Shown here: in pieces, positions 51,271 through 62,992 of the stretch | Layout of the letters: each line of letters begins with the position of its first letter | Numbering within the stretch: position 1 is the stretch's first letter | Origin: Pogonophryne albipinna | Taxonomy: Eukaryota; Chordata; Actinopteri; Perciformes; Artedidraconidae | Assembly (NCBI GenBank): GCA_028583405.1 | Contig: CM053243.1 | Span: forward strand, 24,268,867-24,332,866 | Reading direction: 5' to 3' | Length of the DNA stretch: 64,000 nucleotides | Made by a program: the position numbers and the translations under genes | The notes under the pieces: generated by a model | Told to the model about the DNA's origin: nothing | The model's input: only the letters and a program-made list of their open reading frames with translations | Database searches by the model: none

Positions 51271-51295
51271 AATGACTATAGGCAACTGAAAAACA

Positions 51296-53690
51296 AAATC
51301 AATGTCGATAAAGTTTCAACAGTGCATTTCCAGGCAGGATCAACTTCACTATGACAGGCAGGCAGGCGGGGAGGAAGGCCGGCACACACATACATGTGCA
51401 CACACACAAACACCAAATGATTACCATTAATGACCAGGATACTAAATACATATCAGAGGCATGCAAGAAAAAAAGATGAGGAGTCAATGCATTGGGTAAT
51501 ATGTAGAGTTTTGGGTGGAAACACTGTATATTTTACAGTGGAAAAATCCTCCTGAGCCACTTCCTGCTCCCAAACCTGCACATTACAAACTTACATTGTG
51601 TCATTTAATACTTTGGTATTCATACAGAGGGTTTAAGAGATTGACTCATCTCAATATGTAATATTTCACAATTATAAGAACTTAACATAACAAGTGTAGA
51701 CTAGACAATTAGGCTGAGTTTGACACTGATGCATTAACCCACACGTACATTTGTTTACACTAAAATATACACCCACCCAACATTTTCTCAGCAGAGCATG
51801 GTAATCCCATTTTAAATCTTTTACAAAAGAACAATCATCACAGATTGTATGCAGCTGTTCATTGACTGTGAGCAGGAGGAAAATCCTGGTTTCGTATCTG
51901 GGTTAAAAGATTACTGAAGCTTCATAACAGCCTTCCCTGCAGCAGATTATAATTCTTCATAGTGAGCATTAAAAAGTGACAACTCCTTGCTTGTCTCTTA
52001 ACATAGTTAAGGGTTGCACTTTTGCATCTTAATATCTTGAACCAATGCCACAATTGCCCATAACATGACATACTTCCGAAAGAGAAGACACTATAAAAAA
52101 GCAGATACAAAGCTTTACCGATTATATTCGTGTCACATTTGATGCTCATTTCATTCCTATGTTGTCAACCTAAAGGTAAGTGTGACCTCGGAAGAGATCC
52201 AGATCTGTCATTTTGAGATTTGGAAAACAAATGGCTGAAAAGAGAAAGACTTTTTCTAAACCGAGAAAAAAGATGTGCTACTTCCTTCTGTATATGTCTT
52301 GGATCCTCCAGAGGAGGCTGATGAAGATACTGTGAGTAACTTTTCTTATCCTCCAGCTTAGAACAAGTAGAGAGTCTCTACACTGAGAAAGATGATAAGT
52401 ATATACTTGTGTCCATTTTCATGAATCTCCCAATAAAATAAATTTAGGTGTGTGTCATGGCCTCACAAACCAAGTCAATATAAACTAAGGTATTCTATTT
52501 GTCTACAGGAAGACAAGCAGTAGGCAGTTGTTTTTGGAGGTAATACACTTTAGAATAGAATTGCAATAATGTAATACAATTCAAACAACGTGTCTGAGCA
52601 CAAACACATTCTCAGCATACAGGACAATAAATCAAACCTTTTGTTATGCAGTAAATAAGGCATTGTGAACTGCTCTCTATCATGAGTGTTTGTCTCTGGG
52701 TTTAGAAAACTGCCATCCAATGATCACACAGTCATTAAAGTAATAAAGTGACTCTGAAAATGCCATTTGTCTTTGAGTCAGAATAAAGCCCATATTGTCT
52801 TTTGTGATCATAAATCATCCTTGTGAATATATCTTACATGTAAGATGTATTTGACCCAGAGCTGTGGTGAAAGCTTAGATAAAACAATAATTAGAAGAAA
52901 ATAACATAACAATAGGCCTTTTACATTTTTAAGTACAATGCATACTGCTGATCCACTAAATGGGGGTCACTTTCAAGTGTGTTGTTTCTTTGGCCACACC
53001 CCGATCAGTGATGTCACATTAGGTGTATTTCATAAACCGTGTGTCATCACCAACCGGGGTGTGGTCAGAGGTGAATCACGCTTGCAGTTGTTTTACATGC
53101 TTATGTGCTGTAGTCTCAAGATGTGCTCCAGTAAACCAGCAGAGGGCAGCAGAGAGGACATTCCTCCCAAGTGTCAGCAAAAATCCAAAGAATCTTCCGG
53201 ATGGTCCCTTGTCACCACAACACAGCACATTATGTAACAATCCCTTGAGATGTGAGCGTTCATGTAGAGGTGCAGCACAGCTGCTAAATGAATGATGCAC
53301 TAAAATAAGGATGTTTGCTTATTGTATTTTTGTTAAATAAGGATAGGCTATGCTATGGGATCACAGTAGGCCTACGCATCTTTACTCCCTTTTTTTTCTG
53401 AATCCTGGGCAATGAGACCAACAGCGACCACCTTATGCAAGACGCCAAAGGACAACAACCATGCATGTCCTGTATCAAGAGTAGGCTACACACAATTACA
53501 CAAACCAAATAATACTTTTAAGTTAAAACTGTCCCTCTAGACTAGTATCCAGAGTAGGATTTAACTCAAGGCACTAAAGGTGTAAGGATAGAAATAACTC
53601 CCATTGTCCATTTCACAAAGTCATGGGTGATAATTGTAATATAACAAAAAGTAAGACATATTAAACAGTGAAATGCGTACACAGAGTATT
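51296..53690. other. bdnf-lin7c intergenic region
   Basis: Possible long bdnf 3' UTR (candidate signal AATAAA at 52432) followed by spacer. No exon was found on either strand. In human a BDNF antisense gene lies in this interval, but nothing here lets me call an antisense transcript. Confidence 0.45.
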
Positions 53691-53839
53691 ACATCAATAC
53701 TTAATTACGATTGATGAATCGTTTAGTGCCAGCGAGCATCCATTAACTATGGAATACAACCATGGATGTATTAAAGAACACAAAGTAATGATTTATGTCT
53801 GTTTACCAACTTTACGAGCATTACCTGAACGCACCATGA

Positions 53840-54130
53840 CACTGGCAGCTAGCCTAGCCGGCTATCTTGGCTAATCTGATTTAGCGTCTCGGCTAAACGC
53901 ACGTAACGTTAGCCAGGATTACCATATTTAGTTTTCCTTATCTATCGTTTAACACAATATCTACCTGACATAAAAAAACACTAATCTGAAGATGGCATCG
54001 CTTGGGGAGCCCGTGCGGTTGGAAAGAGGTAAAGTAAATTGGCTACCTAGCGTTAGCTCAGAAATATTTGTTGTGATCTATGGAGGCATTAACCTAGCTT
54101 CGCTAGCGTTAGCCGTACTGAGCTGGTGAT
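53840..54130 (+). promoter_or_regulatory. lin7c: lin7c promoter / start region with clustered GTTAGC/GCTAGC motifs
   Basis: Around the lin7c start codon the motif GTTAGC or GCTAGC occurs repeatedly on both sides (for example near 53850, 53909, 54052, 54104 and 54108), with extra CpGs (GCACGTAACG). No TATA box is obvious, which fits a housekeeping-type promoter. The extent is inferred. Confidence 0.4.
53992..54028 (+). CDS. lin7c: lin7c exon 1 coding part
   Basis: Encodes [12 protein letters not shown] plus one base. The donor is GTAAAG at 54029. The 5' UTR extends upstream by an unknown length. Confidence 0.93.
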
Positions 54131-57100
54131 TGTTATTGACAGCATACTCTCGTGTTTAGTTGGCTGACTTTGCGTTAAAAATGTATTGCTGATAGCCAAT
54201 GCTTGTGCATTTGCCTCATTGTGTACTTCCGATGCACTACGCTGAACTAACCATCGTTTTAAGGCTACACTGTTTTACTTAGCGCACATGCTAACTGTTA
54301 TTAATGGTAACAGTGATAAGTAGCTTGTTTGATAAAAGCTCTCCGTTTTTTAGCATCATTGAGGAATCATACGCTATTTTGCACCAGTTTAATCATCATA
54401 AGCAGGATGAGCAGGAATACATATTTATTTTACATACTTTTTTCAACCATAGTTCTCCTTTTTTCTTTACTATATTAATTGTCTTAGTGATTTCGTTCAG
54501 TACATATTAACCACTACACTCACAAACAGACAGAAATACACACTGTACTTTTTCTGCACACTATGTACGGATAAACTATAATACAATTAGACTGCACGCC
54601 ATACAAAAGGGAAATTGAGATAAAAGGTATTTGGAATGTTTATCCACCCTTACAAAATGTATACAATGTTTTTAAGAATATTATTTGGTTTAAACCCTTC
54701 ATCTTTAATAAGTACAATTATAATATGAGTTGGTACATTGTATGACATATACATCCCTCCATAGAAGTTGTGGGGGGTGGGTAGTAAAACAAAGAAAAGG
54801 AAGTCTGATGGATGCCTATGATCCTGTTATATCTTCTCTGTGTACTTGATATGTCTATGGGCCCCTTAGTCTTCCATTTATCTAAATGCTAATACACCGT
54901 GGTTTTTATTTCCACAAGCCCTCACACATGTAATGTTGATAAAGGCTGAAGTGTATATGTGATATAATGTATTGGAGGAAGCTGAATGGAGTCTAAATCA
55001 ATTGCATTAGCACAGACAACAGTGGCAGGAGAAAAATGACTTTGATTTCATATATTTTGAAATTATTTAGTTTTTCACATTGGAGACCGTATTTTTCTAA
55101 CTGTTTCAACTTGTTTATACTTCCAAAGAAATCACAATGAATAATTAATTGCAAAAACACCCCAAACATTTCTTCATGGTAAATTGCATATGTAGTACTT
55201 TTATTTTTACATTATTAGTTTAAGGGTTTAAAAGGAGAAATAATGTATAACAATAACTAACAACCAGCTTAACTGAGGATAATAATAACTCTTCCTTGCA
55301 TTGGCTATTTAAATAGGACAAGAACAACTATATATACAAACATTAAAACAGAGTAAGGAGGAAAAACGGCTCACACTTGTTTTTGTTCATGATGATCTCA
55401 TTTCAACTGGTTGGTAATTTGTTTTGAAAGAGCAGCTAATCATGTTTGCCCCCATGTGTGAGGTGGCAGATAATTACTCATTTGTAAAACATGATGTTAA
55501 AGATATTCTGGCAGCGTATAATTCGGTCTCATAGTTTCATTGATGGTAAATAAACAGTGGTGTAAGTTATTACAAACTCAATCTCAGACTCATTTAAAAC
55601 GGGTTAATTGACGGAAATGATTGAAACATTTTAGACATTAATTGATTTGTAAGAGAAAGCAATTTCTAAACTATTCATTGTTTCTTTTCTTCCACGATTC
55701 AATTGAACAGATTGAGTTTTGACATTTGCAGAGGAGTTAATCATCATCTCCATTTGCAGATATTCCTGAAACCTTGATGGATGTGTGTGTGTTCTTGTTG
55801 ACAGATATTAACCGTGCTGTTGAACTGCTGGATAAGCTCCAGAGGACCGGGGAGGTGCCGCCCCAGAAGCTGCAGGCGCTGCAGAGGGTCTTACAAAGTG
55901 AATTCTGTAACGCTGTCAGAGAAGTGAGATACTTTGTTTTTCTTATTTCTTAAACACTTAACTGTGAGATGGCCTTAGTTTACTTTCAACTTCTGGAGTT
56001 AAGCATAAGTGTTTAAAAAAGAGGGTTTGGTTAGATCTGTTTCTCTTCACCTTTTGGAAATGTGGGTAGTGACGAAATACTGTCCAACAATGTCTTCAGG
56101 TTTACGAACATGTGTATGAAACGGTGGACATCAACAGCAGTCCTGAGGTCAGGGCCAACGCCACTGCTAAGGTAGGCCCAAGTCAAATCTAATACACATA
56201 TTTTTATGTTTAAGAAAATGTATAAAGAAAGCATATTTAGACCGTATGAAGTTGACTTTTGATTCTGTTCTGGTTTTATGTTTCAGTATTTGTAAGCAAC
56301 TGTGAAAGAATATTGCTTTTATTTAGCTTTTTAATGGTTATTTCATTAATTTTTTTGTTGTTATTTTTTTTGTAAGATGTTCTTCTCCCTGCTCCTTTCC
56401 ACCATGCGCTATAAAAAAACAAACAGTATAAGTGTACATGTTTTGTAAAGTGTACATGTTGTTGTTTTAAAATAACTGCCATGTGTGGAATAAATAATAA
56501 ATACATCTTCTGCTTATCTTAAATGAAGACATTTTGCTTCTTAAAGGGTGCTCTAGTTGCTTACTCAAAGGTTAAACAAAACCACTGTTTTTATTTCTAG
56601 GCTACTGTGGCAGCCTTCGCAGCAAGTGAGGGGCACTCTCATCCACGTGTTGTGGAACTGCCCAAGACTGAAGAAGGCCTAGGTTTCAATATAATGGGTG
56701 GAAAGGAGCAAAACTCACCAATATACATCTCACGGATCATCCCAGGAGGCATCGCTGACCGACACGGAGGCCTGAAGAGAGGCGACCAGCTTCTCTCTGT
56801 CAACGGGGTGGTACGTTCAATTCCCTGCATCTACTCTAGGAGGTTACATTTGAAGGTTAAGCCTAACACACTCTTCTGCAGATGTTTTATCAAACCCAGC
56901 TTGTTGTAGGCGAGGCATAATCCTGCCAATTATTTCTTTTCTTTTTTGGCTCATTGTTCTCAGAATTGTAGCCGTTAAGTGTAACCATGTGTCAACAAAG
57001 CTAAGAGAAAAGATTGCTTGCAACCAAATATGGATATAAACAAAGTAGGTTTTCAAAATTCTTCAAATTGGCTTTTAAATGTTTTATGTGGAAGGAAAAT

Positions 57101-57705
57101 ACATTTAACACGATTATAAGGCTTCAAGAAAACAGGGAAGGTGTTTTGTTGTGAAAAAGTGAATGTATGTAACCTTAACAGCTCTTCCACAATAACCGCA
57201 GCATTCAGCAATTTTACTTAATTGAAAATACCAGGATCAGCCAAATATAATCATACAAGTAATTTTGTTTATTGCTCAGTTGGTTCTCTCCATTAACATT
57301 TCCAAATTACAAACTTTTATATGGGAGGTGGAACTGTGCTGCAGAAACCTTATGTTGGAATTATATTCCCTCAAATAACTATAAAGTACTGATGTTATTG
57401 TTTCTCCCAAAGGTTGACACACCTTGTAAAAAGTGCCCACAGTTTTTAGATTATAAGCCCATAAAACTGTAGACTTTACTGCAGTTTTTATGCCTCTCTG
57501 TGATAATACTAACAGAGGGTTTCTGTGTTTCTTCCAGAGTGTGGAAGGGGAGCACCATGAGAAAGCTGTGGAGCTCCTCAAAGCCGCTCAGGGCACAGTG
57601 AAGCTGGTGGTAAGGTACACCCCCAAAGTCCTCGAGGAAATGGAGTCACGCTTTGAGAAAATGAGGTCGGCGAAGCGCCGGCAACAGAACAACTACCCCC
57701 AGTAG
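53992..57705 (+). CDS. lin7c: Lin-7 homolog C, complete 201-aa scaffold protein (5 exons)
   Basis: Lin7c is a small scaffold that forms the LIN-2/CASK, LIN-7, LIN-10/MINT complex at cell junctions and synapses and positions receptors and channels by PDZ binding. Coding exons are 53992-54028, 55805-55923, 56100-56171, 56601-56810 and 57538-57705 (TAG 57703-57705), all GT-AG and in phase. The L27 domain is about residues 10-65 ([20 protein letters not shown], then SEFCNAVRE and [10 protein letters not shown]). The PDZ domain is about 93-175 with the carboxylate-binding loop GLGF at 102-105, then NIMGGKE and IIPGGIADR. Near-identity to mammalian LIN7C from memory is very high. The C-terminus [10 protein letters not shown] is a few residues longer than in human. 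The start [12 protein letters not shown] matches the family start. Confidence 0.97.
54029..55804. other. lin7c: lin7c intron 1
   Basis: A 1.8-kb AT-rich intron with a CpG- and GTTAGC-rich start and otherwise no recognised feature. The 68-aa open frame at 54304-54510 is without motif. Confidence 0.55.
55805..55923 (+). CDS. lin7c: lin7c exon 2, L27 domain
   Basis: The acceptor is TTGACAG (AG 55803-55804) and the donor GTGAGA at 55924. Encodes the first L27 helices, including [20 protein letters not shown]. Confidence 0.96.
56100..56171 (+). CDS. lin7c: lin7c exon 3, end of L27 domain
   Basis: The acceptor is TGTCTTCAG (AG 56098-56099) and the donor GTAGGC at 56172. Twenty-four codons, phase 0 on both sides, including [20 protein letters not shown]. 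Confidence 0.96.
56601..56810 (+). CDS. lin7c: lin7c exon 4, PDZ core
   Basis: The acceptor is TATTTCTAG (AG 56599-56600) and the donor GTACGT at 56811. Seventy codons with [20 protein letters not shown], the PDZ carboxylate-binding loop and beta strands. The frame stays open past the donor for a further 30 or so codons. Those are not coding, because the exon 5 sequence continues the conserved protein. Confidence 0.96.
56811..57537. other. lin7c: lin7c intron 4
   Basis: 727 bp of AT-rich intron with no recognised feature. Confidence 0.55.
57538..57705 (+). CDS. lin7c: lin7c exon 5, end of PDZ and C-terminus
   Basis: The acceptor is TTCTTCCAG (AG 57536-57537). Encodes [20 protein letters not shown], then [17 protein letters not shown] and a basic tail before TAG at 57703-57705. 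Confidence 0.96.
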   Translation, partial: SVEGEHHEKAVELLKAAQGTVKLVVRYTPKVLEEMESRFEKMRSAKRRQQNNYPQ

Positions 57706-60700
57706 AATGTCTCCGTGTTGATGCCCAGCTCCCATGTCTCTCCTCATCGAGCCGTCTGGCCCGATGTTCTGGTCTCTTTATTATCTCCATGCCCCACAAA
57801 GCGTAACCATCACATCCCCACTTTGTTTTAGTTCCTACTTACACACACGGTATATTGTGCTTCTACCTTTTTAATTTTCTCCATAGTTCCACTTGACACT
57901 ACGACTCTAGACGAACACTAAAATGATTGTCAGTGTAGGGGGTCACTCACACGTGTGCATTATCTTTGAATGTCAATTTAAATGCCACTTTGAGTGCTTA
58001 TACCAACTACACAAATCCTTTGACTGGAAAGGTAGTGTTTTTAATTATTTTATCAAAGCCACTACCAAGTGCCTCGGGGCAAACACATCTATCTTATGTA
58101 CTGTGTTCACCGTTATATTCTTCTTCTTAGTGGTTTAAAGTCAAGTACTGCTAATTAAATGCTTGTGGCAGGAATTACTACATGCTTCGCATCTGTTATT
58201 ATCAAAGCTCATTTCATTTCAGCATATGATAACCATGTTTAAAACCCTTTTAACTTTAAAATAATGTGCAGTTTTATTTGTCTTGCTGCTTTGCAGGCAT
58301 GTACTAAACTAAAGAGAGGCTGATAACGGTTTGAATTAGTTAGAAAGTGATAGTTGGATATCAAGGGGAACCACTGAAAGGAGACTTCTGAACAAAAATG
58401 ATGGATTATCTCTGGGTTTAGCTTTTTTAGTTTTCTAATATCATACCACATTATAAAAAGCTCAGCTGGTACTGTAAGTGATGTAATGGGGTCTCTGCAA
58501 CTTTTGAACTAAATTCCTGCCGCCACAGAGACTCACATTTTTACTTTTATTAAAGTAATAACCTTCATAAGCAAACATCTTGCCGTCAGCATGATATGAG
58601 ATGATTCATTTGCCTTGACAGAAATCAGGAATGTACTGTAAGTCATGTTTTCTTATTTGCCGGGTAGTACAGGAAGTCAGTCACTTCACATTGTTCTTTG
58701 ATCTTTGCCGGGGGGAAAAGTGGATGTTTTTAATATCAAGCAATCTTTCTGTCATAATAATGCCTAATGTGAGCTTTCATCATTCTGTTGATGAATGAAA
58801 TGGCAGATGTGGATATTATGTCTGATAAATAGCTACTTCATATTCAGACTTTACACAGTTGTTAGGCGATAAAGCTGTAAACCTGCTGCATCGGTATGTT
58901 TTTCAGTTATTGTCTTAAACAATCTCTAGCATGTGTGTGTCAAAGGTGTGTCATTTACTTCAGTTGAACTGTTTTTTTTTATCCTGGTAGCCATTGACAA
59001 CTTTAAAGGCTTTTGGCTTTATAGAGAAATATGACACCAGTGCTGCGATAGGATCTATAGAAACCTGTTAACATTTAAATTACTTTCCTTTAATGACCAT
59101 GCATTCGATTCAAGGACAAGAGTAATCCCAGACATTTAAATACAGTTTTATTTATGAATATTTTCATTATTTTATATGTTATCATAACTAACAATCATGC
59201 TCCATTAAAGCCAACTTGTTAGGGGCTCCCATGTACTCTATTTGTTAAATACAAACCAAACAAAATGCTGAATTAAGTTTGATAATGACAACACTTTGTT
59301 ACTGAATACTGCCACACTGTCGGGTGTGTTCTCATATGTGGTTTTGAGCAGGCTAATGTCATCAAACCAGAATATACTGATGGAGGATTGCTTATGTTTA
59401 CAACACTTTGTTGTTATAGTTTTAAAGTGTTTTTGCAATGCATGGTTAACTGTACAGATATTCCTTCTCAAGATGTGGAATATGAACCCTTGTCTACATG
59501 CAATATGTCAATCAAACAAGTCTTCAGGTCATGCTTGTATTTAAAATATTGTATTATTCAAATAATGATGGGAAAGTAAATATAAATATCTGTTAAATTA
59601 TCCATAGCATCCAAAATATCCTTTTTATTCACAAAACGTTTTTCCATGGTAGCTGCAGTTACATTTACATCGCATTATGTGAACTAAGCTTTGGCTGAAA
59701 AGGCTATGCTTCTGCTGAGTCATCATTGAGGCAGGAAGGTAGTAATAGTGAATAGCGGACATTTTGTATCTAACTGATGTCCAGTTAGGTTGGATGGTGG
59801 ATACATCAACAAACACATTTTCTCTTCAGTGCAGCTTTAGGGATTTTGTGAACGGTGTTGTAACTGTTTAACCATTCTTCAGGACTCAATTCCCTTTAAA
59901 TGCAGTGCAGTGTAAAATGAAGATCTGTTTGCTTCATGATCAACACAACTTATTGCCCCACAGTTTTTAGATGACCGGTTGTCTGTGTAGCTGCTTTTGG
60001 TTTAAGGTTGCTTTTTTCGTTTTGTGTTTTTGTTAATGTATCCACCATTTTATCACCATCTCTTAACAAACAAAAATGTAGCAGCTCCGGCATAAATGAC
60101 TCAATCAAATTATGAACAACTCATCAAGAGTGCTTCAGTCCTGGGTTCGCTTTTATATAGAATAGTCATATTGTTTTGCTTGAAGAATATGGTTTAAGTA
60201 CATTTAGATCAAACAAGGTGTTCTTTAGCTTCTCACTTTGTCACAGTTTCTACATAAATCCATTATAACCGTCCATTTCTAATTCTAAAGTCTGCTGTTC
60301 CTATACATGTCAGCTTTACCTGTGGGATCCTCTTCGCTTAATGATATGTTACTTAAATATAAGCAAAAGTGACAATACATGATGAGCTTGGGCCCATCTG
60401 TGGCTATGATCCGTGTAATGCATTGCTCCTTATGAAAAACTATGAATTTTGGACAAAGTATAAAACAATACAAACACACAGTACTGCAAAAACTGAATGC
60501 AAAGTCAATTATCTATGCAAGGTCCTTTAAAAACTTTGTACGGTGCAAAATAATTGTCATTTTACTGCAGAATGTTATTGGAAATTACTGCTTTAAGTCT
60601 GTGTGGACAAATGTCTGAGTTTGGACAGGCTACACTTTGATACGTTGGTGTTACATAATCTAATGAGACGTCAACAATGTTATTGTAACATGTTGATCAC

Positions 60701-61605
60701 CACCAAGACATTGCAGTGAAGTTGTCAATGCGATATTAGCCTTGCTATCTAAATATTGATTGTCAGGAGGATAAATGTAGAAGGATAGGCTTATGTGAAC
60801 ATTTGGCTAGCAATATACCATTCCATAGGCTACTGAGAGCATATGTTTGTTTTGAGGCAGAACATTTAGCACAAGAGTTGGGGTGTACATACAAGTTGAG
60901 ATGTCTTAATATAATTTATAGATTGTTCCTTAATTGTGTTTTATAAAACTCTGCTTGCTAGATTCCCTGCTTGCACACATGAATAGTAAAATCAGGAAAA
61001 AATGTAATGAGACTTGGTATTGATATTGCACACGCTCCACTGAATGTCACTGACCATCGGTTGCAACATTTTGTGAGTTACCCTTCAACTTTCTACCTGT
61101 TTTCATTGTCTTTATATTGGAATGGTCAATAGAGTATTTTTTATAATAGTTTTCTTTTTGATATTTTTCTCAATTTTATAAGGGATTTTCCTAAAAAACA
61201 AATACCGGGAATAATTGGTACTTCCATTTTGACTGTGTACCAGGGCCATATCAGTGAAGTGCCTCTGAGCGCCAGCGCTGATGCAGGTCTGAGATCTGCT
61301 CGTACTGTATGAACGTACAGACAGTCCTACATCAGCACGTCTCTCCGGAGATCTCAACTGATTTATATTTTCTTTCTAGTACCAAGACCAAACTTGCAAA
61401 CACTTGTGAAAACTTTGATAATGTTTTTAAATATTTTAGCCAGTGCTTCTTTAGGATTATTACCTGTAGACTGTGTTGTGTTATTTTGTGTTCTGGTTTA
61501 TTACATAATTTACTGTTACATTGATGTGGAATGTAAAATGTTGTGATGTAGAACACATAATAGTTGGACTAGAGGCTTAATAAACAGTGCTTACATATAT
61601 GTCTC
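57706..61605 (+). other. lin7c: lin7c 3' UTR, probably about 3.9 kb
   Basis: From the stop codon to just past AATAAA at 61579 there is no splice-supported exon or strong earlier signal that I can pick with confidence. Mammalian LIN7C also has a long 3' UTR. Composition is uniformly AT-rich. The boundary is inferred. Confidence 0.45.
61579..61584 (+). terminator. lin7c: Candidate lin7c polyadenylation signal AATAAA
   Basis: AATAAA followed by CAGTGCTTACATATATGTCT and further T/G-rich sequence. It is the best candidate end for the long 3' UTR. Confidence 0.45.
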
Positions 61606-62769
61606 TGAAGGTCTTTCTGCATTCATTTTAGTTTTAGGCACAATAAATCACAAACAACCACCAAAAGCAGTGAAAGAGGACATGTGATCCCATCCAGTGT
61701 CAGAAAAGGGGGTTGAGGGTCAAAGATTGCAATATGCAATAATAATAATTGTTTTGCTCCCAAGATGTTGTTAACACACCACATTCTTTGACAGCAAATA
61801 AAACAATCGCCCCTAAAATATTCAAAACATGTTCTACAATGATCACATCCCCTCACAATGAAAATAATGAGTTAAGGGCAAGACTCTTATCTACTTCAGG
61901 TTTTGTTCCAAACATGTTAAACTCTGAATAAAGGCTATACTAGAGTTTTCTTTCTTCATAATGACTCATATTGCTGTTTGTGGTAGATGCTTTTTTTAAA
62001 TTCCGGACGCACACGACACAGTACAAGCTCCTTTTGAAGTGGAGGAAAATGTAAAACAAATTGTTGGAGGAATGAACCCAGAGTGACCTTGAAATCTCAG
62101 TTTCTCAGTGATGCAAATTAGTCGCTTGTCGGCGCCTCCCGCTTTTTTAACGCTGATTTGGGTGACTTGTGATATTCGTGGGGAACGGAAGAGTTTTCGT
62201 TTGGGGGGGGGGGGGTCCGTCAGTCCGACTGACGGACAACTTCTCACTTCAAAAAAGAATAAGAAATCTAGATCGCTAAATAATTAAACAAGCGAGTGCC
62301 TGTTTTTCCTGGCCCAGGACAGGTTCATTGACACAACACGAGCGTAACGTGTCTTCACGTGGTTATGTCTCGTCTGAAAGGAGTGTAGACGGAGAGCACC
62401 GGAATTCCGCTCCAGCTCTTCAAATATTGCAGTACCCATAAGGAGCCGTACACATGCCGCAGTGTTTGCGTGGCTGTGTCTTTAGTTGTAAGCACAGTGC
62501 CGATCTGGTTAGCTATGCTAACGAATTTAAAGAGCTTTTCTATAACCAGGTGGAAGAGAGCTCTCTCCTGAGAGGCTCAAATAACCTCAGCTCAGTGAGG
62601 TTAAGGCACACCTTGATATGATCATTATAGTTATTAATGAGACATTAGAGACTAAATGAAAAACAGGTATAAAATACTATATGACAGTAACAAAAAAGTT
62701 GTTAAAAACAACAAGAATAGAGTTTAAAAGGGGAGTGATTTGTAAAATATCCAAAAAGAAAAATCTGCT
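61606..62769. other. Region downstream of lin7c, with a GC-rich patch
   Basis: No gene was recognised. From about 62100 to 62550 the sequence has more CpG than its surroundings, includes G13, a short perfect palindrome and GGTTAGCTATGCTAACG (62508-62524). It might be a promoter of a transcript not otherwise visible. lgr4 is the next human neighbour, but no lgr4 exon was seen. Confidence 0.4.
62203..62237. repeat. G13 run followed by a perfect 11-1-11 palindrome
   Basis: Thirteen G (62203-62215) lead into GTCCGTCAGTC (62215-62225), a single C, then the exact complement GACTGACGGAC (62227-62237). Confidence 0.9.
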
Positions 62770-62992
62770 TACAGTTCTGTTTCAAATGGGTGTTGAAATA
62801 TGTATCCATAGATCTCCTCATGTTGCTCTCAAAGTGCACCAGATTGATGCTTTTAACTTCAATATTTAAAAAAAATCTTCCTGGGGGAGCATGCCCCCGG
62901 ACCCCCCTAGAGGAGGTTAGGTCCCCCCCACTTAAATCATGTTCACATGGATACATGGATAAATACATTTGCACACATCTTGTGTCCATATC
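62770..62992 (-). repeat. Dispersed repeat with GC-rich palindromic core, copy B
   Basis: Reverse-oriented partner of 436-662. On the + strand it reads CATAGATCT, GTGCACCAGATTGATG, CTGGGGGAGCATGCCCCCGG, then ACCCCCCTAGAGGAGG. The landmark order is the mirror image of copy A. The LPGGACPRTPL-type open frame across the core is a known kind of spurious translation of this repeat. Confidence 0.75.

Larger units (their letters stand above)
50531..51295 (+). other. bdnf: bdnf short 3' UTR, strongly conserved
   Basis: Blocks ATGCATAACAGGGTAAATTA, GATGAAGTTTATACAGTA, AGTCTATTTATTGA, CAGTCATTTGCGC, CATGCTGCTTCAATTGTGAA, ATGTCAAGGTGCTGTTGTCA and TTGTATGTTGTGAAG follow the mammalian BDNF 3' UTR in the same order as I remember it. 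Mammalian BDNF uses short and long 3' UTRs with different mRNA localisation and translation. The order and near-identity over 740 bases argue for conserved RNA structure or protein binding. Confidence 0.8.
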
